DNA of 64,000 nucleotides. Source: Actinoplanes philippinensis. GTDB lineage: Bacteria; Actinomycetota; Actinomycetes; Mycobacteriales; Micromonosporaceae. The notes beneath the pieces are model-generated. The model was not told the origin of the DNA. It ran no database searches and was given only the letters and a program-made list of their open reading frames with translations. Location of the stretch: the NCBI RefSeq assembly GCF_900113015.1, contig NZ_FONV01000011.1, positions 248,001-312,000 of the forward strand, written 5' to 3'. Within the stretch, counting starts at the first letter, position 1, and every line of letters starts with the position of its first letter. Of this stretch, positions 23,920 through 32,590 are shown in pieces. Both the position numbers and the translations under genes were made by a program.

Positions 23920-26913
23920 TCACCCGCTCGGGGTGGGTGTCGGGCTGGTGCTGGCGCCGGCGGGTGTGGCGCCGGCTTTCTGGATGGTCTGGAACTGGTT
24001 GATCGCGTCGTCGAGGGCCTTGGTGGCCTCGCCGATCTTGATCCAGTCGTTGGCGCGCTGGGCGGCCTTGAGGTCCTCGATCGCCTTGTCGACGGCGGCG
24101 GCCGCCGCTGCCAGGTCGGCGGGGACCTGGACGGGCGGAGTGGACGGCGACACGCTGGTGCTGGGTGACGGCGAGGCCCCGGGGGTGCTCGGCGTGGTGG
24201 GGGTGCTCGGGGTGCCGGACGGCGGTGGCGCGTTCTTGCCGAGGGCGGCGAGTGCCTCCAGACCCTTGGTGAGATTGTCCTCGAGGACGACGTAGGTACC
24301 GCCGTCACCGTAGGACATCAGCACCTTCTGCAGCAGCGGCGCCGCGTTGGCCTGGCTGCTCTTCACGTAGACGGGCTCGACGTACAGGATGTCGCTGCCC
24401 AGTGGCAGTGAGATCAGGTTGCCGAAGAGGACCGAGGCCTGGCCGCCGCGGTTGAGCAGTGTCAGCTGGTTGGCGATGTTCTCCTTGTTGACCATCAGCT
24501 GATGCACCTGAACCGGGCCGGGGGCGATGGTGTTGTCACGCAACTGGAGTATCTCCAGCCTCGGCTCGCCGTTGACGTACGAGCCGGAGACCAGAGCCGC
24601 CATGTTCTCCCGTTTGAGCGGGGTGACGCCGGCGGTCAGCTGGAATCGCGGCTCGCTCTGCTCGGGCAGCTTGACGTTGAGGTAGAACGGCGGCTGATAC
24701 CCGCTCTGCGGCGCGTCCGGCGCGTTCGGCACCTGCCAGAAGTCCTCGCCGGAGAAGAAGACCCGCGAGTCCTCGACGTGGAACTTGGTGAGCAGGTTGC
24801 GCTGCACCTTGAACAGGTCGGCCGGGTAGCGGAAGTGCTCGGCGAGCGCCTGGGGGATCTGCGCCTTCGGCTTGATCAGGTCGCCGCCGAAGGCCTTGTT
24901 CCACGCCTTGAGGATCGGGTCCTTGTCGTCGAACTCGTACAGGGTGACGGTGCCGTCGTACGCGTCGACGGTCGCCTTGACCGAGTTCCGCATGTAGTTG
25001 ACGTCATCTCGGGCCAGCGCGAACGACCCGGTGCCGGTGAGCCGGTCCTCGGTCTCGGTGGCCAGGTTGATCTTCTGAGCGTACGGGTACGTCTTCGCGG
25101 TCGTGTAACCGTCGAGGATCCACACGATGCGCCCGTCGACGACGGCCGGGTACGGGTCGCCGTCGATGGTGAGGAACGGGGCCACCTTCTCGACGCGCTC
25201 CCGGGGCTGACGGATGTACATCAGTTTGGAGTTGTCGTTGACCGCGCCGGAGAGCACGAAGTTGCTCTCGGTGTTCTTGATCGCGAAGATCATCCGGCGG
25301 AAGAACGAGCCGATCTCGACTCCGCCCTTGCCCGAGTAGGTGTAGTACTCCTCACCGGAGTTGGTGCTCTGCCCCCGCGGACGGTCGAACTCGACGTTGT
25401 TGCCTCCGTCGGCCTGGCCGACGATCGCGTACTCGGTGGATTTCTCGCCGTAGTAGATCCGCGGCTGTTTGGCTTCCAGCTCCTGGGTCGGCGTGATGCA
25501 CTTGTTGACGTTCTCCCCGGCGCCCTCGCTGCCGAGCAGACCGGAGGCGAACAGCGGCAGACCGGTGTCGCACTTCTGGTTGGCCGGCGCCGCGACCAGA
25601 CCGTAGCCGTGGGTGTAGACGGTGTGCCGGTTGAGCCAGTTGCTCTGCTGCGCGGTCAGCTTCTCGTCGTCGATCTCACGGGCGCCGACCACGTAGTCCT
25701 GGGTCTTGCCGGCGATCGTGTAGCGGTCGACGTCGAGTTTCTCGCCGAAGTCGTAGAAACCGCGGGACTGCTGCGACACGGTGAACGCCTGCGAGACCAG
25801 CTGCGGGTCGATCACCCGGACGTTCTGCGCGCTGGGGTCGGCGGCCAGGTCCGCCGGTGGCCGGCCGTCGCCGGTGGGGTACTCCGAGACCGCGGTGTCC
25901 TCCAGCCCGAACGCCGTCCGGGTGGCTTGGATGGATTTCGTTATGTACTCCGCCTCCTTGTCGTAGAGGCTCGGCTTGACCTGGAAATTCTGCACGGCCA
26001 GCGGGTAGATGCCGCCGATCGCGACCGCGGAGATCGCCAGCAGGGCCAGCGAGACGCCGGGCCAGACGAGATTACGCATCACGGCGTTGGAGAAGACGAT
26101 GATCGCGATCGCCACGACCACCGAGATGTAGGCGAGGATCTCCTTGGCCGGCAGCAACGCGTTCACATCGGTGTAGCCGGCGCCGTACAGCCCCGGGGAC
26201 ACGTGCTGCTCCAGCAGGAGCGCGCGCCGGTCCAGCACATACGCCACGGCCTTGAGCAGCACGAACACCGCGACCAGCGAGGTCAGGTGAGCGCGGGCCG
26301 CGGCGGTCATCCGGTCACCGACGCCCTGCAGGCGCACGCCGCCGAAGATGTAGTGGACCGCGAGCGAGCCGATCACCGACAGCACCACGGCGGTGAAGCC
26401 GAGACCGAGCACGTAGCGCCACAGCGGGTACTCGAAGATGTAGAAGGAGATGTCCACGTGGAACTGGGGATCGGTCTCCCCGAAGGAGCCGCCGTTGCGG
26501 AACAGCATCCAGTCGCCCCACCGGCTCTGCGCGGAGAGTCCCGCGAAGAATCCGATGATGATGCCGGCGACGGCGATCCAGGTGCCCAGACGGGGCGCCA
26601 GGATCATGCGGTAGCGCTCCAGCGTGGCCTGTTCCGCTGAATGTGGGCGCAGCAGCGGGCGCAGACGGTAGGCAAGGTAGAGGTTGCCGGCGACGATCGC
26701 CGTCATCGCCGCGCCGACCACCAGGAACAGCACGAGCCGGGTGATCAGCACCCCGGAGAAGACCTGGGTCTTCTGCAACTCGTCGAACCACAGATAGTCG
26801 GTGTACGCGTCGATTCCCCAACCGAGCAGCGTGAAAAGAATGAATACCCCGACCAGGACGCCGACGGTCACGCGACCGCGCCGGCTCATCCTCGGTAGAG
26901 GACTGTTACGCAT
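23920..26913 (-). CDS. UPF0182 family large membrane protein
   Basis: 997 residues. Seven or so membrane helices fill the first 300 residues (RVTVGVLVGVFILFTLLGW, RLVLFLVVGAAMTAIVAGN, IAVAGIIIGFFAGLSAQSRW). A large extracytoplasmic domain follows with family sequences (NWLNRHTVYTHGYG, GVEIGSFFRRMIFAIK, ILDGYTTAKTYPYAQ, DGTVTLYEFDDKDPI). The last 90 residues are a Pro/Ser/Thr linker plus a short helical segment. This matches UPF0182/COG1615, conserved across actinobacteria, of unknown function. A GTG 6 codons upstream (26931) is an alternative start; a 10-bp palindrome CCAACGTTGG lies between them. Next to the PDZ/Lon-like protease gene, as in Mycobacterium (Rv3193c-Rv3194c, from memory). Confidence 0.93.
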   Translation of the reverse strand: MRNSPLPRMSRRGRVTVGVLVGVFILFTLLGWGIDAYTDYLWFDELQKTQVFSGVLITRLVLFLVVGAAMTAIVAGNLYLAYRLRPLLRPHSAEQATLERYRMILAPRLGTWIAVAGIIIGFFAGLSAQSRWGDWMLFRNGGSFGETDPQFHVDISFYIFEYPLWRYVLGLGFTAVVLSVIGSLAVHYIFGGVRLQGVGDRMTAAARAHLTSLVAVFVLLKAVAYVLDRRALLLEQHVSPGLYGAGYTDVNALLPAKEILAYISVVVAIAIIVFSNAVMRNLVWPGVSLALLAISAVAIGGIYPLAVQNFQVKPSLYDKEAEYITKSIQATRTAFGLEDTAVSEYPTGDGRPPADLAADPSAQNVRVIDPQLVSQAFTVSQQSRGFYDFGEKLDVDRYTIAGKTQDYVVGAREIDDEKLTAQQSNWLNRHTVYTHGYGLVAAPANQKCDTGLPLFASGLLGSEGAGENVNKCITPTQELEAKQPRIYYGEKSTEYAIVGQADGGNNVEFDRPRGQSTNSGEEYYTYSGKGGVEIGSFFRRMIFAIKNTESNFVLSGAVNDNSKLMYIRQPRERVEKVAPFLTIDGDPYPAVVDGRIVWILDGYTTAKTYPYAQKINLATETEDRLTGTGSFALARDDVNYMRNSVKATVDAYDGTVTLYEFDDKDPILKAWNKAFGGDLIKPKAQIPQALAEHFRYPADLFKVQRNLLTKFHVEDSRVFFSGEDFWQVPNAPDAPQSGYQPPFYLNVKLPEQSEPRFQLTAGVTPLKRENMAALVSGSYVNGEPRLEILQLRDNTIAPGPVQVHQLMVNKENIANQLTLLNRGGQASVLFGNLISLPLGSDILYVEPVYVKSSQANAAPLLQKVLMSYGDGGTYVVLEDNLTKGLEALAALGKNAPPPSGTPSTPTTPSTPGASPSPSTSVSPSTPPVQVPADLAAAAAAVDKAIEDLKAAQRANDWIKIGEATKALDDAINQFQTIQKAGATPAGASTSPTPTPSG

Positions 26914-27018
26914 GACCAACGTTGGCTCCACACTTCGTCTGGCCGGTGTTTCACCTTACGATGTCGCATCCAGCTTCTATACGCGGCAGAACTGTCTCGT
27001 CACTACCGGCGTGTGCGT

Positions 27019-28047
27019 TCACGATGCCGAGCACGGCTTCGGGTCGTTTCCGGCGGTGAAGGTCTTGAGCGCGGTGAGCGCGTCGTCCACCGTGGCCACC
27101 TCGGCCATGGTGAGGCCGGGCCGGGCGTTGCGCAGCGCCTCCGCGCAGTTCTCCTTGGGGACCAGGAAGAGCACGGCCCCGGCTTTCTCGGCGCCGGCCA
27201 GCTTCTGCGGGATGCCACCGATCGGGCCGACCTTGCCGTCGTCGTCGATCGTGCCCGTACCCGCGATGATCTTGCCGCCGGTGAGGTCCTCGGGACGTAT
27301 CTTGTCGATGATGCCGAGGGTGAACATCAGGCCCGCGCTGGGGCCGCCGATCTTGTCCAGGTCGATCTCGATGCCCAGCGGATCGGTCTGCCGGGACCCC
27401 AGCTCGATGCCGACCCGCGGCTTGCCGTCCTCGGCGTCGGCCTTCGAGGTGATCCGCGCGGTCCCGGCCTTGCCGGCCCGCTCGTAGTCGATCGTCAGCG
27501 CGGACCCGGCCGGTTTGGCCTGGATCAGCGTGGAGACCTGGCCGCTCTCGGTGATCGCGGTCCCGTCGATCTTGGTGATGACGTCCTCGGCCTGCAGCAC
27601 ACCGTCCGCCGCGCCACCAGTGGTGACCTTCCCCACGTACACCTGCTCGGGGTAGCCCAGCTCGCGCAGCGCGACCCGCTCGGCGCTGGTCTGCGACTCT
27701 TTCCACTCCTGGGCGTTCTGCTCCTGGACCTGCTGCTCGCTGCGGTCCGGTGGGTAGATCAGCTCCCGCGGGACCACCGCGTCGGAGTCGCTGAGCCAGC
27801 CACGGATCGCCCACACCAGCTCGACCTGGGACTGCACGTTGACGGTGGTGAGGCGCAGCTGGCCCGCGGACTTCGACGTCTGGCCCTTGGCGACCTGGAT
27901 GACGTCGTGCCCGTCCGACGAGCCGAGGGTGTCGACGGTCGGCCCGGGCTTGAGCACCACGTAGGGCATCGGTGCGACCATCACACCGGCAGCCAGCAGA
28001 GCGGTGATCAGGGCGCCGAGGATGACGGTGACACCACGACGTCTCAT
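27019..28047 (-). CDS. Membrane-anchored PDZ and Lon-type (S16) serine protease, YlbL family
   Basis: 342 residues. One N-terminal membrane anchor (VTVILGALITALLAAGVMV), an extracytoplasmic helical part, a PDZ domain (about 125-200: VYVGKVTTGGAADGVLQAED, ITKIDGTAI), and a Lon-like protease domain (about 230-342). The catalytic Ser is in the GGPSAGLMFTLGI loop and the Lys in KVGPIGGIPQKLAGAEKAGA, the Ser-Lys dyad of S16 proteases. It lacks the ATPase of Lon, as expected for the YlbL family. Likely cleaves envelope-associated substrates. Transcribed towards UPF0182 and divergent from the DUF2342 gene. Confidence 0.92.
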   Translation of the reverse strand: MRRRGVTVILGALITALLAAGVMVAPMPYVVLKPGPTVDTLGSSDGHDVIQVAKGQTSKSAGQLRLTTVNVQSQVELVWAIRGWLSDSDAVVPRELIYPPDRSEQQVQEQNAQEWKESQTSAERVALRELGYPEQVYVGKVTTGGAADGVLQAEDVITKIDGTAITESGQVSTLIQAKPAGSALTIDYERAGKAGTARITSKADAEDGKPRVGIELGSRQTDPLGIEIDLDKIGGPSAGLMFTLGIIDKIRPEDLTGGKIIAGTGTIDDDGKVGPIGGIPQKLAGAEKAGAVLFLVPKENCAEALRNARPGLTMAEVATVDDALTALKTFTAGNDPKPCSAS

Positions 28048-28137
28048 GCGCGTGAGCGTACCCACCCTGTCTGAGTTCTCTCTGAGCTGATACCTCCCTC
28101 AGTCCGCTGCGGGCTTTTCGCGCGTACCGTTGGGGAC

Positions 28138-29373
28138 GTGCCTGATATCCCGTTCGGCTTCTCCCTGCCGGGCGCGCAGCCGCCCGACCCCTCCGACCCG
28201 CAGCAGATGCAGCAGTTCATGGCGCAGCTGCAGCAGATGTTCGCCGCGCCCGGCAGTGGCCCGGTCAACTGGGACCTGGCCCGTCAGGTCGCCGCCAGCC
28301 AGCTCTCGGCGGCCGGTGACCCCGCGGTGAACATGCTGGAGCGCCACCAGGTCGAGGAGGCTCTGCGCCTCGCCGACCTCTGGCTCGATCCGGTGTGCGC
28401 GCTCCCCAGCGGCATCCACAAGTCCGTCGCGTGGAACCGCAACGAGTGGATCTACAACACTCTCGACGTCTGGAAGAAACTGTGCGAGCCGATCGCCGGC
28501 CGCATGGTGGGGGCCATGGGCGACCTGGTGCCCGAGGAGGCCCGGCTCCAGCTCGGCCCGATGCAGTCGATGGTCGCCACCCTCGGCGGGGCGCTCTTCG
28601 GCGGTCAGCTCGGGCAGGCGTTCGGCCAGCTCGCCGCCGAGGTCCTCTCGGCCGGCGACATCGGGCTCCCGCTGGGCCCGGCCGGCACCGCCGCGCTCGT
28701 TCCGGCCAACATCAAGGCGTACGGTTCGGGCCTCGAGCTCCCCGAGGACCAGGTCCGGCTGTATGTGGCGCTGCGCGAGGCCGCCCACCAGCGGCTCTTC
28801 GGGCACGTCCCGTGGCTGCGCGCGCATGTGCTGAGCGCCGTCGAGACCTACGCGAGCGGCATCACGGTCAATCGGGAGGCGATCGAGGAGGCGATGAGCC
28901 GCGTCGACCCGACCGATCCGGAGTCGATGCAGGCCATGGCGCTCGAGGGCATCTTCACTCCCGAGGACACCCCGCAGCAGAAAGCGGGCCTGGCCCGGCT
29001 GGAGACCGCGCTCGCGCTGGTCGAGGGCTGGGTGGGCCAGGTGGTCGACGCCGCGGCCGGCGACCGGCTGCCGTCGGTGGTGCCGCTCGGTGAGGCGTTC
29101 CGCCGTCGCCGGGCCGCCGGTGGCCCGGCCGAGCAGACCTTCGCGGCCCTGGTGGGCCTGGAGCTGCGGCCGCGTCGCCTGCGCGAGGCCGGCGCCCTGT
29201 GGACCGCCGTCACCGAGCACCGCGGCATCCCCGGCCGGGACGCTCTCTGGGACCACCCGGACCTGCTGCCCACCGATGAGGACTTCGCCGACCCGGAGGC
29301 GTTCGCCCGCACCCGGTCCGACTGGGACATCAGCGAGCTGGACAACCTGGGCGAGGGCCCGAAAGAGGACTGA
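28138..29373 (+). CDS. Zincin-like DUF2342 protein (putative metallohydrolase)
   Basis: 411 residues, GTG start. Gln/Met-rich N-terminus (QQMQQFMAQLQQMF), then a DUF2342 body: NWDLARQVA, LADLWLD, LGGALFGGQLGQAFGQLA, and the pseudo-zincin segment YVALREAAHQRLFGHVPWL, where E-x-x-H takes the place of HExxH. C-terminal EDFADPEAFARTR is also typical. The family is annotated as putative hydrolase in actinobacteria and is linked in some genomes to F420 biosynthesis neighbourhoods; function is not established. Position next to the PDZ protease and ABC1 kinase is the conserved arrangement seen in Mycobacterium. Confidence 0.88.
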   Translation: MPDIPFGFSLPGAQPPDPSDPQQMQQFMAQLQQMFAAPGSGPVNWDLARQVAASQLSAAGDPAVNMLERHQVEEALRLADLWLDPVCALPSGIHKSVAWNRNEWIYNTLDVWKKLCEPIAGRMVGAMGDLVPEEARLQLGPMQSMVATLGGALFGGQLGQAFGQLAAEVLSAGDIGLPLGPAGTAALVPANIKAYGSGLELPEDQVRLYVALREAAHQRLFGHVPWLRAHVLSAVETYASGITVNREAIEEAMSRVDPTDPESMQAMALEGIFTPEDTPQQKAGLARLETALALVEGWVGQVVDAAAGDRLPSVVPLGEAFRRRRAAGGPAEQTFAALVGLELRPRRLREAGALWTAVTEHRGIPGRDALWDHPDLLPTDEDFADPEAFARTRSDWDISELDNLGEGPKED

Positions 29374-29382
29374 CCGGCACGA

Positions 29383-29979
29383 TCAGCCGCCGAGGAGGGC
29401 CCGGGTGTTGTCCCAGCCCTCCAGGGCGGGGTCGAGCCCGGCCAGGTCGGCCGGGCCGCGCAGCCGCCGCCACGGCGGGGTCGAGGTGACGTCGCCGGGC
29501 GCCGGCGCCGTCCTGCGCAGCGACTGCGCGGAGGCGGTGTCCAGGTCGTGGTCGGCCAGCCAGTCCGGCGCGGGGAGACCGGCGGCGACACCGAAGAGGC
29601 CCCCGGCGGGGCCTGCGGGGGCCACTGCCACGGCCTTGGCGTCCAGGGGCCGCAGGAGCTTTCCCAAGGTCATTCCGGGTACGTCCGGAGCGTCCCCGGC
29701 GATCACGGCGGCCTGGTCGAAGCCGTCCGCGGCGGCCGCGGCGAAAATCGGCAGCACCGTCGGGGCGTCGATCTCGTAGATCCGCATGCCCGGCCAGGCG
29801 ATCTCCTCGGCCAGCGCCCGGTCGTCCGGGGTGGCGGCGATAGCGGCCTCGGCCTGCGCCAGCCGGGCCAGCAGGTCGACCACGTCCTCGGCCATCGCGG
29901 CCCGCCAGGCCCGCAGGTCGACGCCGGGTGGGCTCCACGGCACCGGGACCAGCATCGTCACCACTACACGCCGCGTCAC
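29383..29979 (-). CDS. Putative glycosyl/nucleotidyl-transferase-like protein (DUF2064/CofC-like fold)
   Basis: 198 residues. The N-terminal TRRVVVTMLVPVPW strand, a region of acidic/charged helix, the DGFDQAAVIAGDAPDVPG segment (a strand ending in D-x-P, as in DUF2064 nucleotide-sugar-binding folds) and the DHDLDTASA tail suggest a truncated Rossmann-like nucleotide transferase. The substrate cannot be inferred. The protein lies tail to tail with DUF2342, 9 bp apart. The ATG is without a strong ribosome binding site. Confidence in the coding call is good, in the fold modest. Confidence 0.7.
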   Translation of the reverse strand: MTRRVVVTMLVPVPWSPPGVDLRAWRAAMAEDVVDLLARLAQAEAAIAATPDDRALAEEIAWPGMRIYEIDAPTVLPIFAAAAADGFDQAAVIAGDAPDVPGMTLGKLLRPLDAKAVAVAPAGPAGGLFGVAAGLPAPDWLADHDLDTASAQSLRRTAPAPGDVTSTPPWRRLRGPADLAGLDPALEGWDNTRALLGG

Positions 29980-30092
29980 AGCGTCACCCTACTCAGCGTG
30001 CTCGCGGGTGGGTGCTCACGGCGTACCCCCGCGATCGCCGAAGGCGCCGGATCATCGGTGACCGGGTCGCGGGGCGCTCGCCGCGCCTGATC

Positions 30093-30623
30093 TTATTCGG
30101 CCATCACCAGGGTGCCGGCGGCCGAGACACCCTCCAGGTAGCCGCGGGCCCGCTCGGCCTTGGGGAAGCGGTTGACAAGGTCCCAGAAGCGGGTGTTGTG
30201 GCTGGGCACGATGAGGTGCGCCAGCTCGTGCAGGAGCACGTAGTCGATGACCCAATCGGGCATCTCCTGGATGCGGTGCGAGATCCGGATCGTCGCGTCG
30301 TCGGGAGTGCAGGAGCCCCAGCGCCCGTTCTGGTTCGTCACCCAGCGCACACTCGCCGGGACCGCCCGGTCGGCGTGATCGGCCAGGTACCGGTTGATCA
30401 GGCGGCGGGCGCGGGCCAGCAGCTCGGCGTCGGTGCACCGTAGCCGCTCCTCGCGAGCTTCCAGGCGGGCGAGCATGCGCTCGACCCACTCCGTCTCCTC
30501 CGCACGGGAGAAGCGGTCCGGGATGAGCACCACGACTCGCTCGCCGTCGCGATAGGCGGACACCGTCCGTCGCCGACGCTGGCTGCGCCGCACTTCCACG
30601 ACAGGCTTGCGCACGCGGGCCAT
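30093..30623 (-). CDS. YgjP-like zinc metallopeptidase (M48-related)
   Basis: 176 residues with the zinc-binding HELAH motif inside IDYVLLHELAHLIVPSHN and the downstream RFWDLVNRFPKAERARGYL helix. The central WGSCTPDDATIRISHRIQ segment is the YgjP/DUF45 signature. Basic N-terminus (RKPVVEVRRSQRRRRTVSAY) also fits. A cytoplasmic peptidase of uncertain substrate. It reads away from the DUF5679 gene; the region upstream of the start (30624 onward) is A/T-richer than its surroundings and should contain the promoter. Confidence 0.92.
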   Translation of the reverse strand: MARVRKPVVEVRRSQRRRRTVSAYRDGERVVVLIPDRFSRAEETEWVERMLARLEAREERLRCTDAELLARARRLINRYLADHADRAVPASVRWVTNQNGRWGSCTPDDATIRISHRIQEMPDWVIDYVLLHELAHLIVPSHNTRFWDLVNRFPKAERARGYLEGVSAAGTLVMAE

Positions 30624-31069
30624 TACCGGCTCGCGCGGCCCAGATTCGGGTTCACATTGAGACGCTAATCCGCCGCACCCCGGTTACCGCAAGAGTACGG
30701 ACAATGACGGTCGCGGTATATGAGCACTTCGCCCGCATATACCCGAAAAAAATTTCCCCACCGGCAACATCGGTGACACCCGTCAACCTAGACCATCGTC
30801 GACTCAGACGCCCAACCGACATTTCTGTCCGTTTTATGCCTTTACGATGGGAATCGTCGGCGTGTCCCGGCAAAACTGGCCAAAAAGGGTACGCAGGACC
30901 GGCACACTCACGTCGTCGGCGACACCGCCGACGCTGCGCTGACATGGAACCGGCCTGACCTGGGTAAGTGACCGCCCCGGACGGGTGGCCACATCCGCGT
31001 GGCAGGTTCGCGCCCGCCGCCGCAACAGGGCACCGGGCCGGGCGGCCGACGAAACGACGAGGAGGAACC
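30624..31069. promoter_or_regulatory. 446-bp intergenic region, AT-richer, with a hairpin before the DUF5679 gene
   Basis: No convincing gene. About 30690-30860 is unusually A/T-rich for this genome (GAAAAAAATTTCC around 30750), as expected for promoters reading both ways. A perfect 8-bp stem CGTCGGCG/CGCCGACG with an ACAC loop (30914-30933) lies before the DUF5679 leader and could be an attenuator or a terminator. Confidence 0.55.
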
Positions 31070-31231
31070 GTGGCCGACAACACATACAACGGCTACTGCG
31101 TGAAGTGCAAGGAGAAGCGCGACTTCCAGGGCGAGGTGGCGGTCTCCAAGACCGGCATGAACATGGCCAAGGGCAAGTGCCCGGTCTGCGGCACCACGAT
31201 GAACCGCATCCTGGGCAAGGCCAAGGCGTGA
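31070..31231 (+). CDS. DUF5679 zinc-ribbon protein
   Basis: A 53-residue protein starting with GTG after GAGGAGGAACC. Two C-x-x-C pairs (GYCVKCKEK and GKCPVCGTTM) form a small zinc ribbon; the middle segment (FQGEVAVSKTGMNMAKGK) and basic tail ILGKAKA match DUF5679, a short actinobacterial family of unknown function. The size and motifs are complete. Probably monocistronic. Confidence 0.9.
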   Translation: MADNTYNGYCVKCKEKRDFQGEVAVSKTGMNMAKGKCPVCGTTMNRILGKAKA

Positions 31232-31336
31232 ACGAGATCCGGGGAGGACAGCCGGAGACGGCCGCCCTCCCCGGCAGGCTCCACCCGTAACCGTGGTCAC
31301 TCAGACACGTTGAGTCAAGTGAGCCACACGAGCACC

Positions 31337-31398
31337 TGTGGATAACTCGCGCAAAGCTGTGGACAACCCTCGCCAGGGCAGTGAGGGCCTGTGGATAA
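31337..31398 (+). promoter_or_regulatory. Cluster of three DnaA boxes
   Basis: TGTGGATAA at 31337-31345 and 31390-31398, and TGTGGACAA at 31358-31366, all in the same orientation within 62 bp. Their reverse complements TTATCCACA and TTGTCCACA are the E. coli and Streptomyces DnaA-box consensus. No dnaA, dnaN or AT-rich unwinding element is nearby, so this is not the origin. It lies directly in front of the cyclodehydratase-like gene and overlaps a candidate GTG start at 31391. Confidence 0.7.
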
Positions 31399-31438
31399 CA
31401 TCATCGCTCCGCAGCTTTGCGATGACACCCTGTCACTC

Positions 31439-32563
31439 ATGACCAGGACACCCCTGCCCCGGCCCATCCTCATCCCGGGGCTCCCCCGATTCTGGCGCGG
31501 CCCCGGCGAGCTGCAGCTCGGCCTCGACCCCGAGCACGGCGTGGTCCTGCAGCTGCCCGATCCACGCGCCGCCGGGGTGCTCGACCTGCTCGACGGCCGG
31601 CACTCCGAGCGGCTCGTCCTGGCCCGAGCGGCCGACCTGGGCGTGCCCGCCGCCGAGACGCTCGCCCTCCTGGACCTGCTCCACGCGGCGGGGCTCGTGC
31701 TGCCCTCCCCCGCGCTGCTGCCCCCGGCGCTGTCCGCCGCCACCCGGCACCGGCTGACCTGCGAGGCGGCGGCGCTCGCCCTCGGCTCGGCCGGCCCCCG
31801 CGCCCGGCGCGCCGACGGGTCCACACCGGCTCGCGTGCTGCGGCGCCGCCGGTCGGCCCGGGTGGTGGTCAGCGGTCGCGGGCGGCTCGGCGCCACCGTC
31901 GCGGTGGCGCTGGCCGAGGCGGGTGTCGGTCACGTGCATCCGGAGCTGTCCGGCGTGGTCGGGGCGGCCGAGATCACCGGTTCCCCGCTCCGGCCGGAGG
32001 ACGTCGGCACGCCGAGACGGGTCGCCGTGGAGACCGCGATCCAGCGGGCCGCTCCCGGCACGGGCGTGCACCCGATTCGGCGTACCCCCGCGTCCCTGGT
32101 CGTGCAACTCGCCCACGACGAGCCGCCCGCCCTCCTCGCCGCCGGATTCGCCGCGCGGCGTCAGCCTCATCTGGCGATCGCGATCCGCGACGGCGCGGCC
32201 GTGATCGGCCCTCTCGTGCCGGCCACCGGCGGCCCCTGCCTGCACTGCGTCGACCTGCACCGACGCGAGCGAGACGGCGGCTGGAGCGGGTCCCGGGCGG
32301 CCGCGGCGGGCGGCGCCGAGCCGTGCACCGTGGCCACCCTGCTGGCCGCCACCGCCTACGCGACCGGGGAGGTCCTCACGTTTCTGGACGGCGGCGCCCC
32401 GGAGACTCTCGGCGCAGCCGTGGAGATCTCCACTCCCGGCCGTTTCCGTCGTCGCACCTGGGCCGCACACCCCGCCTGCGCGTGCCAGCAGCGTCGGCGG
32501 AGGCCAACCTTCACCGGACCTTCACCGCATAACCACCAAACCACCTTGCGACGGGCCGGGTAA
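31439..32563 (+). CDS. ThiF/E1-like cyclodehydratase-domain protein (TOMM leader-binding-like), orphan
   Basis: 374 residues from ATG 31439 (MTRTPLPRPILIPGLPRFW). An N-terminal winged-helix-like part (about 1-110: GVVLQLPDPRAAGVLDLLDG) precedes an E1-like Rossmann fold (ARVVVSGRGRLGATVAVALAEAGVGHV). Zinc cysteines are present as PCLHCVDLHRRERD and HPACACQQR. This is the layout of YcaO-partner cyclodehydratase/leader-binding proteins. No YcaO or precursor peptide gene is in the window, so it may be an orphan conserved actinobacterial form. GTG 31391 would add 16 residues but overlaps a DnaA box, so I reject it. No clear ribosome binding site is seen. Confidence 0.8.
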   Translation: MTRTPLPRPILIPGLPRFWRGPGELQLGLDPEHGVVLQLPDPRAAGVLDLLDGRHSERLVLARAADLGVPAAETLALLDLLHAAGLVLPSPALLPPALSAATRHRLTCEAAALALGSAGPRARRADGSTPARVLRRRRSARVVVSGRGRLGATVAVALAEAGVGHVHPELSGVVGAAEITGSPLRPEDVGTPRRVAVETAIQRAAPGTGVHPIRRTPASLVVQLAHDEPPALLAAGFAARRQPHLAIAIRDGAAVIGPLVPATGGPCLHCVDLHRRERDGGWSGSRAAAAGGAEPCTVATLLAATAYATGEVLTFLDGGAPETLGAAVEISTPGRFRRRTWAAHPACACQQRRRRPTFTGPSPHNHQTTLRRAG

Positions 32564-32590
32564 GGGGGAGCCGTCGGTCACAATGATCTG

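Noticed and set aside
30704..30958. 84-codon plus-strand frame in the intergenic region before DUF5679
   Set aside because: No ribosome binding site, no domain and an Arg/His-rich tail typical of shadow translation in this DNA.
31337..31398. Replication origin
   Set aside because: Only three DnaA boxes, no AT-rich unwinding element and no dnaA/dnaN/gyrB nearby; reported only as a DnaA-box cluster.
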